7,636 nucleotides of DNA from an uncultured Eubacterium sp. GTDB taxonomy: Bacteria > Bacillota > Clostridia > Lachnospirales > Lachnospiraceae. Where the stretch lies: assembly GCA_946412445.1 (NCBI GenBank), contig CAMKHH010000049.1:1-7636 (forward strand), given 5' to 3'. The notes under the pieces are model-generated. The model searched no databases. It saw nothing but the letters and a program-made list of their open reading frames with translations, and had not been told where the DNA came from. Below are positions 1 through 6,442 of the stretch, in pieces. The position numbers and the translations under genes were made by a program. Position 1 is the first letter of the stretch. The number at the start of each line of letters is the position of its first letter.

Positions 1-880
1 GTAATATATCGTAATGCTTTCCCATAAAATATCCGATATATTTTGCCCCACTTTGGAAAAACAGCTGAACCAGAAGCCATGGTCTCCTTATTCTGAGCAC
101 ATATGCCGCTGATTTCCTGACCAGACGGATTCCCTCCCCTTCCGAAGGATATGCAGAAAATATCTCGGGATAATCCGCCTGGGATACGCCCAAGTCAAAA
201 TTACGCTTAAATTGCTGACGGCAGGAATAGTTATGGGAATGGAACACTTTTGCATCGGCAGCATAGGCAATTGCATAACCTGCCAAAATCAGCCTTCCTC
301 CATAAATCATATCTTCATTAAATATAGCACTGTCTTCAAAACCGCCCAGTTTCTCATAGGTTCTGCGGTCATATGCTGCACAGACATTGGAGCAGAAGAA
401 CGTTTTGACACCCAGCCTGGACAGATCATCCTTATCCTTGATATCCGGTTCCTTAGGATAATTAAAGCTTCTTGTAAATCGCTCCAAAGGCCTGCAGTCC
501 GGCTTCGGCAGCTGTCTTGCATATGCAGCCCGCACGGAAGGCAGTTCAAAACACTTGACCATTTCTTCGACCAGATAATGGTCCGCAGGCATGGCATCCT
601 GAGTCATGAACAGCAAAATATCCGCATCTGACAAATCCGCCATGAGCCGCCGCGTCTTTCCATGATCAAATTCTTCTGGCGTAATGTGCCTTACATACAA
701 ATCAGAAACCTCCTGTTCCCACTCGGGATTCCAAAAGGTTTCATCTGTGTTTACAATTATAATATTCCGCACATGGTAAGACTGCTGCGCAATACGGCGC
801 AGCAGTTCCGGAAAATTTTTATCAGGTTTAAAAGTTGGAATTAAAACGTCTATCGTATAGACATGCATCGTCTCAATCAT
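1..880 (-). CDS. GT2 glycosyltransferase, rhamnosyltransferase-like (3' end cut by window edge)
   Basis: Predicted cytoplasmic-face family 2 glycosyltransferase that adds one sugar, perhaps rhamnose, to a lipid-linked glycan. I translated this frame by hand: 293 residues are open from the ATG at 880 to the window edge without a stop. The start VLIPTFKP (residues 12-19) is the usual GT2 first strand. An FDHG-type motif sits at 71-74, the metal/nucleotide region TQDAM at 93-97, GGF at 179-181, the acidic pair in NEDM at 188-191, and an HSH at 214-216. FDHG plus TQDA is typical of rhamnosyltransferase-annotated GT2 enzymes of roughly 300 residues, so probably only a short C-terminal tail is missing. 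The ATG at 880 overlaps the stop of the LCP gene (ATGA, 877-880) and has a GGGAGAG ribosome site just upstream, so translational coupling is likely. Another in-frame Met is codon 5 (868). A 10-bp hairpin lies near codons 25-34. The donor sugar is not determined by the sequence. Confidence 0.9.
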   Translation of the reverse strand, partial: MIETMHVYTIDVLIPTFKPDKNFPELLRRIAQQSYHVRNIIIVNTDETFWNPEWEQEVSDLYVRHITPEEFDHGKTRRLMADLSDADILLFMTQDAMPADHYLVEEMVKCFELPSVRAAYARQLPKPDCRPLERFTRSFNYPKEPDIKDKDDLSRLGVKTFFCSNVCAAYDRRTYEKLGGFEDSAIFNEDMIYGGRLILAGYAIAYAADAKVFHSHNYSCRQQFKRNFDLGVSQADYPEIFSAYPSEGEGIRLVRKSAAYVLRIRRPWLLVQLFFQSGAKYIGYFMGKHYDIL

Positions 881-2052
881 TGTGGAATCTCTCCCGTCTC
901 AGAAGACGACGGAATACTGTCTTCACCATATCCGCTTTCTTCTATAATGTGGTTACTGTACTCCACTACCTCAGCAGACGGCTGGTAATCAGTCTCCGCA
1001 GGGAACAGGAAATTATGCAGCTTCACCACGTTCGTTTCCAGCGTTACCGGGACTACGCAGTCATTTCCGTCCATGGCCTTCGTCACGTTCGCCCCTTCCA
1101 GATGATCAAAGGGGAAGCCTGTCTGCTCTCCCATACTGTAGCTTAAAAGGTTCATCCCCATCTTCAGGATTTCCTGCTTGCTGAGAGAGGTTTTGACCAT
1201 AGGGAAGACCGTATCCATAATCCTATTCAAGGTAGGTAAATCTGCAGCCTTGGCTTTTTCCATAATTTTACCAAGTAAAAGCCGCTGCCGGGCCGCCCTG
1301 CGGAAATCATTACCCTCTGTATAACGAATACGCGCATAAGACACGGACTGTGACCCATTCAGATGGAAGGTCATCGTCTGCGCACCGTCCAGTTCTGACT
1401 TATCGGGAACTTCAATCTCTTCATACGGTACTCCAGCGATTTCTGAAGTCTCTTTATTGTAGTTATTCAGATGGATGAGTTCTTGTCTGGTAAGATCAAT
1501 ATCCAGACCGTCCAGCTTGTTAATGACTTCCGTGAGTGCCTTAAAGTTCACCGCTGCATATTCCGTAATGTTCAGATCCAGGTTCTTATTCATCATCGTC
1601 AGCATATGCTCAGGACCGCCAATATTGTATGCAGCATTACATTTGGTATATCGGTTTTGTCCGTCTTGTGTAAATACATTCAGCCAGGTATCCCTGTACA
1701 GAGAAACTAAACGGATTGTCTTACTGTCATGATCCACACAGGCAACAATCATCGTATCGCTCTGGATACCGGAGGACAATGAATTGTCCCTGCTGTCCAG
1801 CCCCACCAGAGCTACCAGCTCAGTTCCCGTGCTGCCGGCCTCTTCTGCCTTCACCACAGACTGGTTGACGCCGATTTTGCTGTAATCCAAATCGTCATTT
1901 TCCACCTTATCCAGCTTGGAATTCAAATAGGCAAATCCAAACAGGGCTGTTCCCAGAACCAGCAACGCTACCAGCTCGATTCCAAAAATGATTCTTCTGC
2001 GGCGGCGTCTTTTGTAAGCTTTACTCTTCTTATTTACTCTTTTTTTTGACAT
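877..2052 (-). CDS. LytR-CpsA-Psr (LCP) family glycopolymer-peptidoglycan ligase
   Basis: Known LCP enzymes transfer undecaprenyl-pyrophosphate-linked glycopolymers (teichoic acid, capsule, wall polysaccharide) to peptidoglycan on the outer face of the membrane. This 391-residue protein has a very basic cytoplasmic N-terminus (KRRRRRR at 14-20) and one membrane segment at about 21-42. A short linker leads to the LCP domain at about 78-260. Visible family motifs are GLDSRD (84-89), SDTM (98-101), SLYRDT (117-122) and YARIR with DFRRAARQR (239-257). These supply the Asp and Arg residues that bind pyrophosphate and metal: D86, R88, D99, R120, D121, R241, R243, R255. Tyr119 stands where many homologues have Pro, which I believe is common in clostridial members. 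The last 130 residues form a tail ending in a Ser/Glu-rich stretch. The start at 2052 has AAGGGG 8 bases upstream. The gene follows the phosphotransferase by 44 bases with no terminator and overlaps the next GT2 by 4 bases. The older label 'transcriptional attenuator' does not describe the enzymatic role. Confidence 0.95.
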   Translation of the reverse strand: MSKKRVNKKSKAYKRRRRRRIIFGIELVALLVLGTALFGFAYLNSKLDKVENDDLDYSKIGVNQSVVKAEEAGSTGTELVALVGLDSRDNSLSSGIQSDTMIVACVDHDSKTIRLVSLYRDTWLNVFTQDGQNRYTKCNAAYNIGGPEHMLTMMNKNLDLNITEYAAVNFKALTEVINKLDGLDIDLTRQELIHLNNYNKETSEIAGVPYEEIEVPDKSELDGAQTMTFHLNGSQSVSYARIRYTEGNDFRRAARQRLLLGKIMEKAKAADLPTLNRIMDTVFPMVKTSLSKQEILKMGMNLLSYSMGEQTGFPFDHLEGANVTKAMDGNDCVVPVTLETNVVKLHNFLFPAETDYQPSAEVVEYSNHIIEESGYGEDSIPSSSETGEIPQ

Positions 2053-2096
2053 GTTTTTGTCCCCTTGCTTCTTTCGTAGTATCTTTCCATATATGT

Positions 2097-3503
2097 TTAA
2101 TAGGCGTTCTGATTTACAAAGCCACGGAAAATCGTCAGAAATAAGATCTTGATATCCAGACCAACGGTCCAGTTTTCAATATAGTATAAGTCACAGTCTA
2201 TTCTTTTGCGTATAGAGGTATCTCCGCGATATCCATTGACCTGCGCCCATCCGGTTATTCCCGGACGTACCTGATGCTTGACCATGTATCTGGGTATCTC
2301 TTCTCTGAACTTTTCCACAAAAAAGGGACGTTCCGGACGTGGTCCGACCAGACTCATATCTCCCTTTAAGACGTTAAAAAACTGTGGTAATTCATCGATA
2401 CTGGTTTTCCTCATGATTTTACCAATTCGTGTAACACGGGGATCATTCCTGACCGTCCATGCCTTCTTCTCTTCACTTGCCAGCTGTTGTTCCATAGACC
2501 GGAACTTATACATCTCAAAGCTTCGGTTGTGCAGACCCACTCGTGTCTGCCTGTAAATCAAAGGCCCCGGAGATGATACCTTCACAGCAATACATGCAAA
2601 CAGCATGACCGGGGAAAATAAAAGAATGCAGAAAATGGATCCGACTATATCCATCGCCCGCTTTATCATAGCATTGAACGTATTCGTCAATGGTACATAG
2701 CGTATATTAATAACAGGAAGTCCAAGCAAATCTTCTGTATATGGCTTGGTCGGTATGATATTATGGTAATCCGGAATAAACTTGGTGTGAACGCCGGACT
2801 TCTCACACAGTGCCACAATTTCTTCCAGCCGGAAGTATTCATTCAGCCCAAGAGAGATCGCTATCTCATCCAGCCTGTTCTCCGGCAGGATTACCAGCAG
2901 ATTGGCAATTCGCCCCAGAACCTTAATTCCCTTATAAGTCGTACCTGCCTCCACATGGTCATCCAGGATACCTCTTATCGTATATCCCCACTGGGGATTT
3001 GCTATAATCCTGTCAATATATTCCTCAGCAGCCCTGCTGTACCCCACCAGGAGAATATGCTTTTGATTGTAACCCAGCTTCCGCATCTTTCTTAAAGAAA
3101 AGCGGATCAGGTTTCGGACAACGACCTCCAGTGTGCAGTTAAGAACAAAAAAGAGTCCTAAAGCCGTACGGGAGATATGGCTCTGCTTCATCAGATATAA
3201 AAACAGAACAGTCACCAGGATACCCAGGGTATTCGCCTTAAAAATATTGGCAAATTCCAGCCGTCTTCCCTGTACTCTTTTCGGAGTATACAGACCACAT
3301 CCATAATACAGCAGCAGATAACCCGGAACAATTAACAGCAGCAGCTGCATATAGGAGGTAAATGGCAATACTCCGCCTTCAAAGAAACCAAACAACGGGG
3401 TTTTAAATTTAAGTACCCACGACAGCCAGTAGGTAAATGCGATTACAAAACCATCGATTACCACATGGAGCCGGTTAAAGTACTTCTGATTATCTTTAAT
3501 CAT
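2097..3503 (-). CDS. Polyprenyl glycosylphosphotransferase (undecaprenyl-phosphate hexose-1-phosphate transferase)
   Basis: Initiating enzyme of repeat-unit synthesis: it transfers a sugar-1-phosphate, often Glc-1-P or Gal-1-P, from a UDP-sugar to undecaprenyl phosphate in the membrane. The 468 residues have the WcaJ/WbaP/EPS layout. Four hydrophobic segments lie at about 12-32, 50-70, 88-106 and 112-130. A Rossmann-like CoA_binding_3 region (147-275) opens with HILLVGYSRAAEEY. The Bac_transf catalytic domain spans about 281-468. Its signature parts are all present: a membrane-inserted helix (283-305), SSPGP (310-314), MYKFRSM (331-337), TSIDELPQF (367-375) with the catalytic Asp370-Glu371 pair, SLVGPRPERP (384-393), RPGITGWAQVNG (413-424) and the final YIENW (441-445). 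It is full length. The start at 3503 has AAAGGTG (3514-3520) 10 bases upstream. It is the first gene after a 130-base gap with a candidate promoter, so it may head its own transcript with the LCP gene and the last GT2. Sequence alone does not show whether it uses glucose, galactose or another sugar. Confidence 0.95.
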   Translation of the reverse strand: MIKDNQKYFNRLHVVIDGFVIAFTYWLSWVLKFKTPLFGFFEGGVLPFTSYMQLLLLIVPGYLLLYYGCGLYTPKRVQGRRLEFANIFKANTLGILVTVLFLYLMKQSHISRTALGLFFVLNCTLEVVVRNLIRFSLRKMRKLGYNQKHILLVGYSRAAEEYIDRIIANPQWGYTIRGILDDHVEAGTTYKGIKVLGRIANLLVILPENRLDEIAISLGLNEYFRLEEIVALCEKSGVHTKFIPDYHNIIPTKPYTEDLLGLPVINIRYVPLTNTFNAMIKRAMDIVGSIFCILLFSPVMLFACIAVKVSSPGPLIYRQTRVGLHNRSFEMYKFRSMEQQLASEEKKAWTVRNDPRVTRIGKIMRKTSIDELPQFFNVLKGDMSLVGPRPERPFFVEKFREEIPRYMVKHQVRPGITGWAQVNGYRGDTSIRKRIDCDLYYIENWTVGLDIKILFLTIFRGFVNQNAY

Positions 3504-3528
3504 GACACTACTTCACCTTTCAGGTACC

Positions 3529-3560
3529 GATATCACAGCTTCTGTTTCTTTTGTGATACC
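3529..3560 (-). promoter_or_regulatory. Leader hairpin upstream of the phosphotransferase gene
   Basis: TATCACA (3531-3537) and TGTGATA (3552-3558) form a perfect 7-bp inverted repeat with a 14-base loop. In minus-strand RNA it extends to 9 bp through one G-U pair (3530/3559) and one G-C pair (3529/3560). It ends 8 bases before the ribosome site AAAGGTG (3514-3520), within the leader of any transcript from the candidate promoter at 3578-3606. It has no following U-run, so it is not a simple terminator. It could influence ribosome access or RNA stability, or be a protein-binding dyad in DNA. The structure is visible; the function is a guess. Confidence 0.4.
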
Positions 3561-3577
3561 ATGTCACTACCAGAATA

Positions 3578-3606
3578 ACTATACAATAAATCAAAAAAAA
3601 GAGCAA
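3578..3606 (-). promoter_or_regulatory. Candidate internal sigma-A promoter for the phosphotransferase-LCP-GT2 genes
   Basis: On the minus strand TTGCTC (3606-3601) and TATAGT (3583-3578) are separated by exactly 17 bases, which include an eight-T run. The -10 element matches TATAAT at 5 of 6 positions. The -35 element matches only the TTG of TTGACA. A start site would fall near 3571, giving a leader of roughly 65-70 bases before the ATG at 3503. The 130-base gap is by far the largest in the cluster, which supports a transcript start here. In AT-rich DNA such matches also arise by chance, so this is a candidate only. Confidence 0.35.
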
Positions 3607-3610
3607 CTAA

Positions 3611-3630
3611 ATATTTTCTTAAGAAAATAT
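3611..3630. repeat. Perfect 20-base AT-rich palindrome in the intergenic gap
   Basis: ATATTTTCTT followed directly by AAGAAAATAT is a perfect palindrome with 10-base arms. It begins 3 bases after the stop of the GT2 gene (TAG at 3636-3634) and ends 4 bases before the candidate -35 element at 3606. As RNA it could fold to an 8-bp A-U-rich stem with a UUAA loop. An eight-U run follows, but only after 10 intervening bases, so as an intrinsic terminator it would be weak and atypical. Position and symmetry also fit a binding site for a dimeric regulator. Confidence 0.5.
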
Positions 3631-3633
3631 GAC

Positions 3634-4602
3634 CTAATTCACTATCCTGCGCACAATATTAACCAACAGTTCCCACTGTATCAGCACATAACAAGGTAAA
3701 TTTTTCCGGCGGTAAGGCACTTTTTTTCCATTTTTTTTTGCTTTCCTGGAAAGGGCAAATCCATTTTTAATACCGGCAATATATTCCCGGCCAAACCCTT
3801 TTCCCGCAAAAAATATCGTCTTAATCAAAAAACCAGGGATGAGAAGCGGCAGATTTATGATAATCTGTAACAAAGGCATGTTCTTATAAAGCATATATAT
3901 ATTATTTCTGGAGGAATATCGAATCTTAAACAGATTATACCGGGATCCGCTGGTTCCGCTTCCGATATGGTATACCTCCGCCTTCGGAATATACCAGTTT
4001 TGATAGCCTTGCACCTTCGCCCGGTATCCGATATCAATATCTTCCAGATAGGCAAAGTGCTCTTCGTCAAAGAGGCCAATCTGTTCAAATACCTCTCTTC
4101 GGTAGATGGCGGCTCCGGCACAGGCGGCAAAGATTTTCTCCTCCCTATTATATAGGGATGCATCCTTACCCTTTCCCCTTGCAAATGCCCATCCAAGCGC
4201 ATTATAGAAATTTCCCGCATCATCCAGAAGCGTACGGTTTTGGAACTGAATCATCTTGGCAGCACAGGAAAACGCCTTCTTTCGTCTTCTTATTCCATCC
4301 AGAAGCTGTTCGGCAAAATCCGGAGCCGCTTCCGTGTCATTATTCAGCAGTATCACATAGGGACTTTTTGTTGCTTTTATCCCTTCATTCACCGCATGAC
4401 AAAAACCGGTATTCTCTGAAAAAGCAATCACCTTTACCTGTGGATACTCCTTTTGAAGCAATTCCAGGCTCCCATCCGAAGAACCATTATCCACCAGGAT
4501 AATGGACAGCTTTTCGTATGTCTGATTAAGCAGTGAATCCAGGCAGGTCTGCAGATACTGCTTTCCGTTATAATTCGGTACAACTACGGATACTTCGTCC
4601 AT
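3634..4602 (-). CDS. GT2 glycosyltransferase, WbbL-like
   Basis: Single-domain family 2 glycosyltransferase (COG1216/WbbL type), predicted to add one sugar to the lipid-linked repeat unit on the cytoplasmic face. In its 322 residues VSVVVPNYNG (4-13) and VDNGSSDGS (37-45) form the nucleotide-binding half. LLNNDT (85-90) is the DXD-like metal site. YLEDIDIGYR (185-194) carries the acidic residues expected of the catalytic base, and HIGSGTSGSR (212-221) is the usual C-terminal motif. A hydrophobic stretch at about 243-266 and a very basic tail (KAKKNGKK, 287-294) suggest membrane association. The start at 4602 has AAGGAG (4615-4610), which overlaps the stop of the preceding gene, with a 12-base gap between the genes. 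The tail is encoded by an A9 run (3739-3731) and an A7 run (3727-3721), where slippage would alter the last 25-30 residues. WbbL homologues often move rhamnose, but specificity cannot be read here. Confidence 0.92.
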   Translation of the reverse strand: MDEVSVVVPNYNGKQYLQTCLDSLLNQTYEKLSIILVDNGSSDGSLELLQKEYPQVKVIAFSENTGFCHAVNEGIKATKSPYVILLNNDTEAAPDFAEQLLDGIRRRKKAFSCAAKMIQFQNRTLLDDAGNFYNALGWAFARGKGKDASLYNREEKIFAACAGAAIYRREVFEQIGLFDEEHFAYLEDIDIGYRAKVQGYQNWYIPKAEVYHIGSGTSGSRYNLFKIRYSSRNNIYMLYKNMPLLQIIINLPLLIPGFLIKTIFFAGKGFGREYIAGIKNGFALSRKAKKNGKKVPYRRKNLPCYVLIQWELLVNIVRRIVN

Positions 4603-4614
4603 ACTCTCTCTCCT

Positions 4615-6432
4615 TCAGGCACGCAGTGAGTAATTCCATTTACTCAATGTGAGGTTTTTATTGTAACAGGGGTCACCGTTCTTTAAAAGCGTAATCCACC
4701 TGGTCCGCATAAATTCAATCTCATCTTGAAATCTGCGTACTTTTTCTTTACTATCCTCCAGACCGCGGGATTTCGATTCATAGTGATACATCTCCACGTG
4801 TGGATTATATACTACAAGAAATCCTTCTTTACCCGTTCTCAGACAGAGGTCGACATCATTAAAAGCTACCGCTAATTTCTCTTCAAAACCGCCAACTTTT
4901 TCAAATATACCGCGTTTTGTCATCATACAGGCAGCAGTCACCGCACTATAGTCCATCTGCAGGGAGGCCTTATGAAGATATCCGGTTCTGCTACGCTTCA
5001 TTCCCAGAAATGCATGGCCGGCTATACCGCCGATGCCGATAATAATGCCCGCATGCTGGATGGTATCATCCGGATAATAGAGCTTCCCTCCCACGATTCC
5101 AACCTCCGGTCTCTGGCAATTGGCAAGCATCGCCTCCATCCACATGGGACTGATCACCTGTATGTCATTATTCAGGAACAGCAGATATTCTCCTTTTGCC
5201 TCCTTTACGGCAAAATTATTGATTGCCGAATAGTTGAAACTCCCTTTCCAGGTCAAAATCCGGATATTATCCTGTACTTCCAGTGTCTGATAGTATGCAA
5301 ACGTCTCCTGCTGTATACTGTTATTTTCCACAATCAGAATCTCATAATTTTTATATGTGGAAATCTGTATTACAGAATCCAGACATTGCTTTAATGTCTC
5401 ACAGTTGTCTTTGTTGGGAATTATGATGGAGATCAACGGTTCTCCCTGAACGGGGTAGGTAACATCGTAGAAACCATAATCTGAAGTATGACATACCCTG
5501 GCTCCTTTTACCCCCGACCTTTCCAGATGCCCTTCAATTGCCCTTTTGCCGGCCTCAAAGGCATACATCTTGCTTGCAGGGTTATCTGCAGTAGAGTCCT
5601 TATGGGTTCTCCAGTGGTAAAGGATTTTTGCAACATGCCCGGTCCTCCGGGCGCCTTCCACGCATCGAAAGATGAAATCATAGTCCTGGGCACCATCAAA
5701 CTCTTTTCGGAAGCCTGATATCTGCTCGATTAATGTGCGTCTGGCTACAAAAAAATGGCAGATATAATTATTGGATCTTAAAAGATCCAGATTAAAATCC
5801 GGTTTGAAATGTGGCTGAAAATGTTCGCCGAGATCGGTGGTCACCTTATCTTCATCGGTGTACACCGCATCCAGGTTTTCATCCTCATTCAGTAATTTTA
5901 CAATCTCATACAAGGCATCCGGTGCAAGCAGGTCATCATGATCCAGCAGTCCTGCAAATTCACCGCTCGCTAAAGAAAAAGCAGCATTAGTATTTTCTGC
6001 AATTCCCAGATTTTCCGAAAGCTCCTGTATGCGGATTCTCGGGTCTGTGCTTTTGTATTCATTTAAAACCCGGGCCATCCCTTCATCCGAAGGACTGGCA
6101 TTGGCAATACAAAGTTCCCAGTTCGCATAAGATTGTCTCTTAAGTGATTCAATCATTTCACGCAGGAATATCTCCGGTGTCCGATAAGCCGGAACCACCA
6201 CACTGATCAGAGGCTCATATGAAAAATGCTGTCTGCGTTGGCGCTTCAAGTCCTCAGAGGATGCCTTATGGGACTCATACCATGGACCATAGGGCACTTC
6301 TTCAGGCTCCATCCGTTCGGAAAGTCTGACAAAAAACTCCCCGGGTCCATAATGCTTCAGATACCGCAGACCTTTTATGATATTATAGGGTTTCAGTTTT
6401 TTCAAAAATCGAAGCACGTTTGCTTCTTTCAT
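4615..6432 (-). CDS. Tandem two-domain GT2 glycosyltransferase
   Basis: Large glycosyltransferase with two GT2 catalytic domains in one chain, probably adding two sugars in succession or an alternating pair. From the start at 6432 it has 605 residues. A helical N-terminal extension of about 70 residues leads into domain 1, which begins ISVVVPAYRTP (76-86) with LLDHDD (162-167), GAQDYDF (247-253) and YHWR (272-275). Domain 2 begins ISIIIPNKDN (334-343), then FLNND (419-423), GGF (514-516) and FNDVDLCLR (524-532). Both domains keep their acidic metal and base motifs, so both look active. An ATG at 6453 would add 7 residues but overlaps the aminotransferase gene and lacks a ribosome site. The ATG at 6432 has GAGG (6443-6440) 7 bases upstream, so I chose it. 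The gene follows the aminotransferase stop by 10 bases and precedes the next GT2 by 12. The two-GT2 architecture is common in clostridial surface-glycan clusters; donors are unknown. Confidence 0.93.
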   Translation of the reverse strand: MKEANVLRFLKKLKPYNIIKGLRYLKHYGPGEFFVRLSERMEPEEVPYGPWYESHKASSEDLKRQRRQHFSYEPLISVVVPAYRTPEIFLREMIESLKRQSYANWELCIANASPSDEGMARVLNEYKSTDPRIRIQELSENLGIAENTNAAFSLASGEFAGLLDHDDLLAPDALYEIVKLLNEDENLDAVYTDEDKVTTDLGEHFQPHFKPDFNLDLLRSNNYICHFFVARRTLIEQISGFRKEFDGAQDYDFIFRCVEGARRTGHVAKILYHWRTHKDSTADNPASKMYAFEAGKRAIEGHLERSGVKGARVCHTSDYGFYDVTYPVQGEPLISIIIPNKDNCETLKQCLDSVIQISTYKNYEILIVENNSIQQETFAYYQTLEVQDNIRILTWKGSFNYSAINNFAVKEAKGEYLLFLNNDIQVISPMWMEAMLANCQRPEVGIVGGKLYYPDDTIQHAGIIIGIGGIAGHAFLGMKRSRTGYLHKASLQMDYSAVTAACMMTKRGIFEKVGGFEEKLAVAFNDVDLCLRTGKEGFLVVYNPHVEMYHYESKSRGLEDSKEKVRRFQDEIEFMRTRWITLLKNGDPCYNKNLTLSKWNYSLRA

Positions 6433-6442
6433 AGCCACACCT

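Noticed and set aside
212..631. Plus-strand 139-residue and minus-strand 96-residue (307-597) open frames near the left end
   Set aside because: Both overlap the partial GT2 gene, which is open without interruption from 880 to the edge and has clear GT2 motifs.
2053..2096. Possible 18-codon leader peptide from an ATG near 2090 before the LCP gene
   Set aside because: It has no ribosome site and no attenuator structure follows. The 44 bases look like an ordinary spacer carrying the LCP ribosome site.
3593..3630. Palindrome plus eight-T run as a strong intrinsic terminator
   Set aside because: The stem is almost entirely A-T and the T-run begins 10 bases after it rather than at its base. I kept it as a palindrome with uncertain role.
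3502..3699. Plus-strand 65-residue open frame across the intergenic gap
   Set aside because: It has no ribosome site, overlaps the ends of two well-supported minus-strand genes and has low-complexity composition. The gap is better read as regulatory.
3855..4223. Minus-strand 122-residue open frame in another frame
   Set aside because: It lies wholly inside the WbbL-like GT2 gene, whose frame carries all the family motifs. It is a shadow.
4972..5394. Plus-strand 140-residue open frame
   Set aside because: It is antisense to the tandem GT2 gene, with no recognisable domain and no clear ribosome site.
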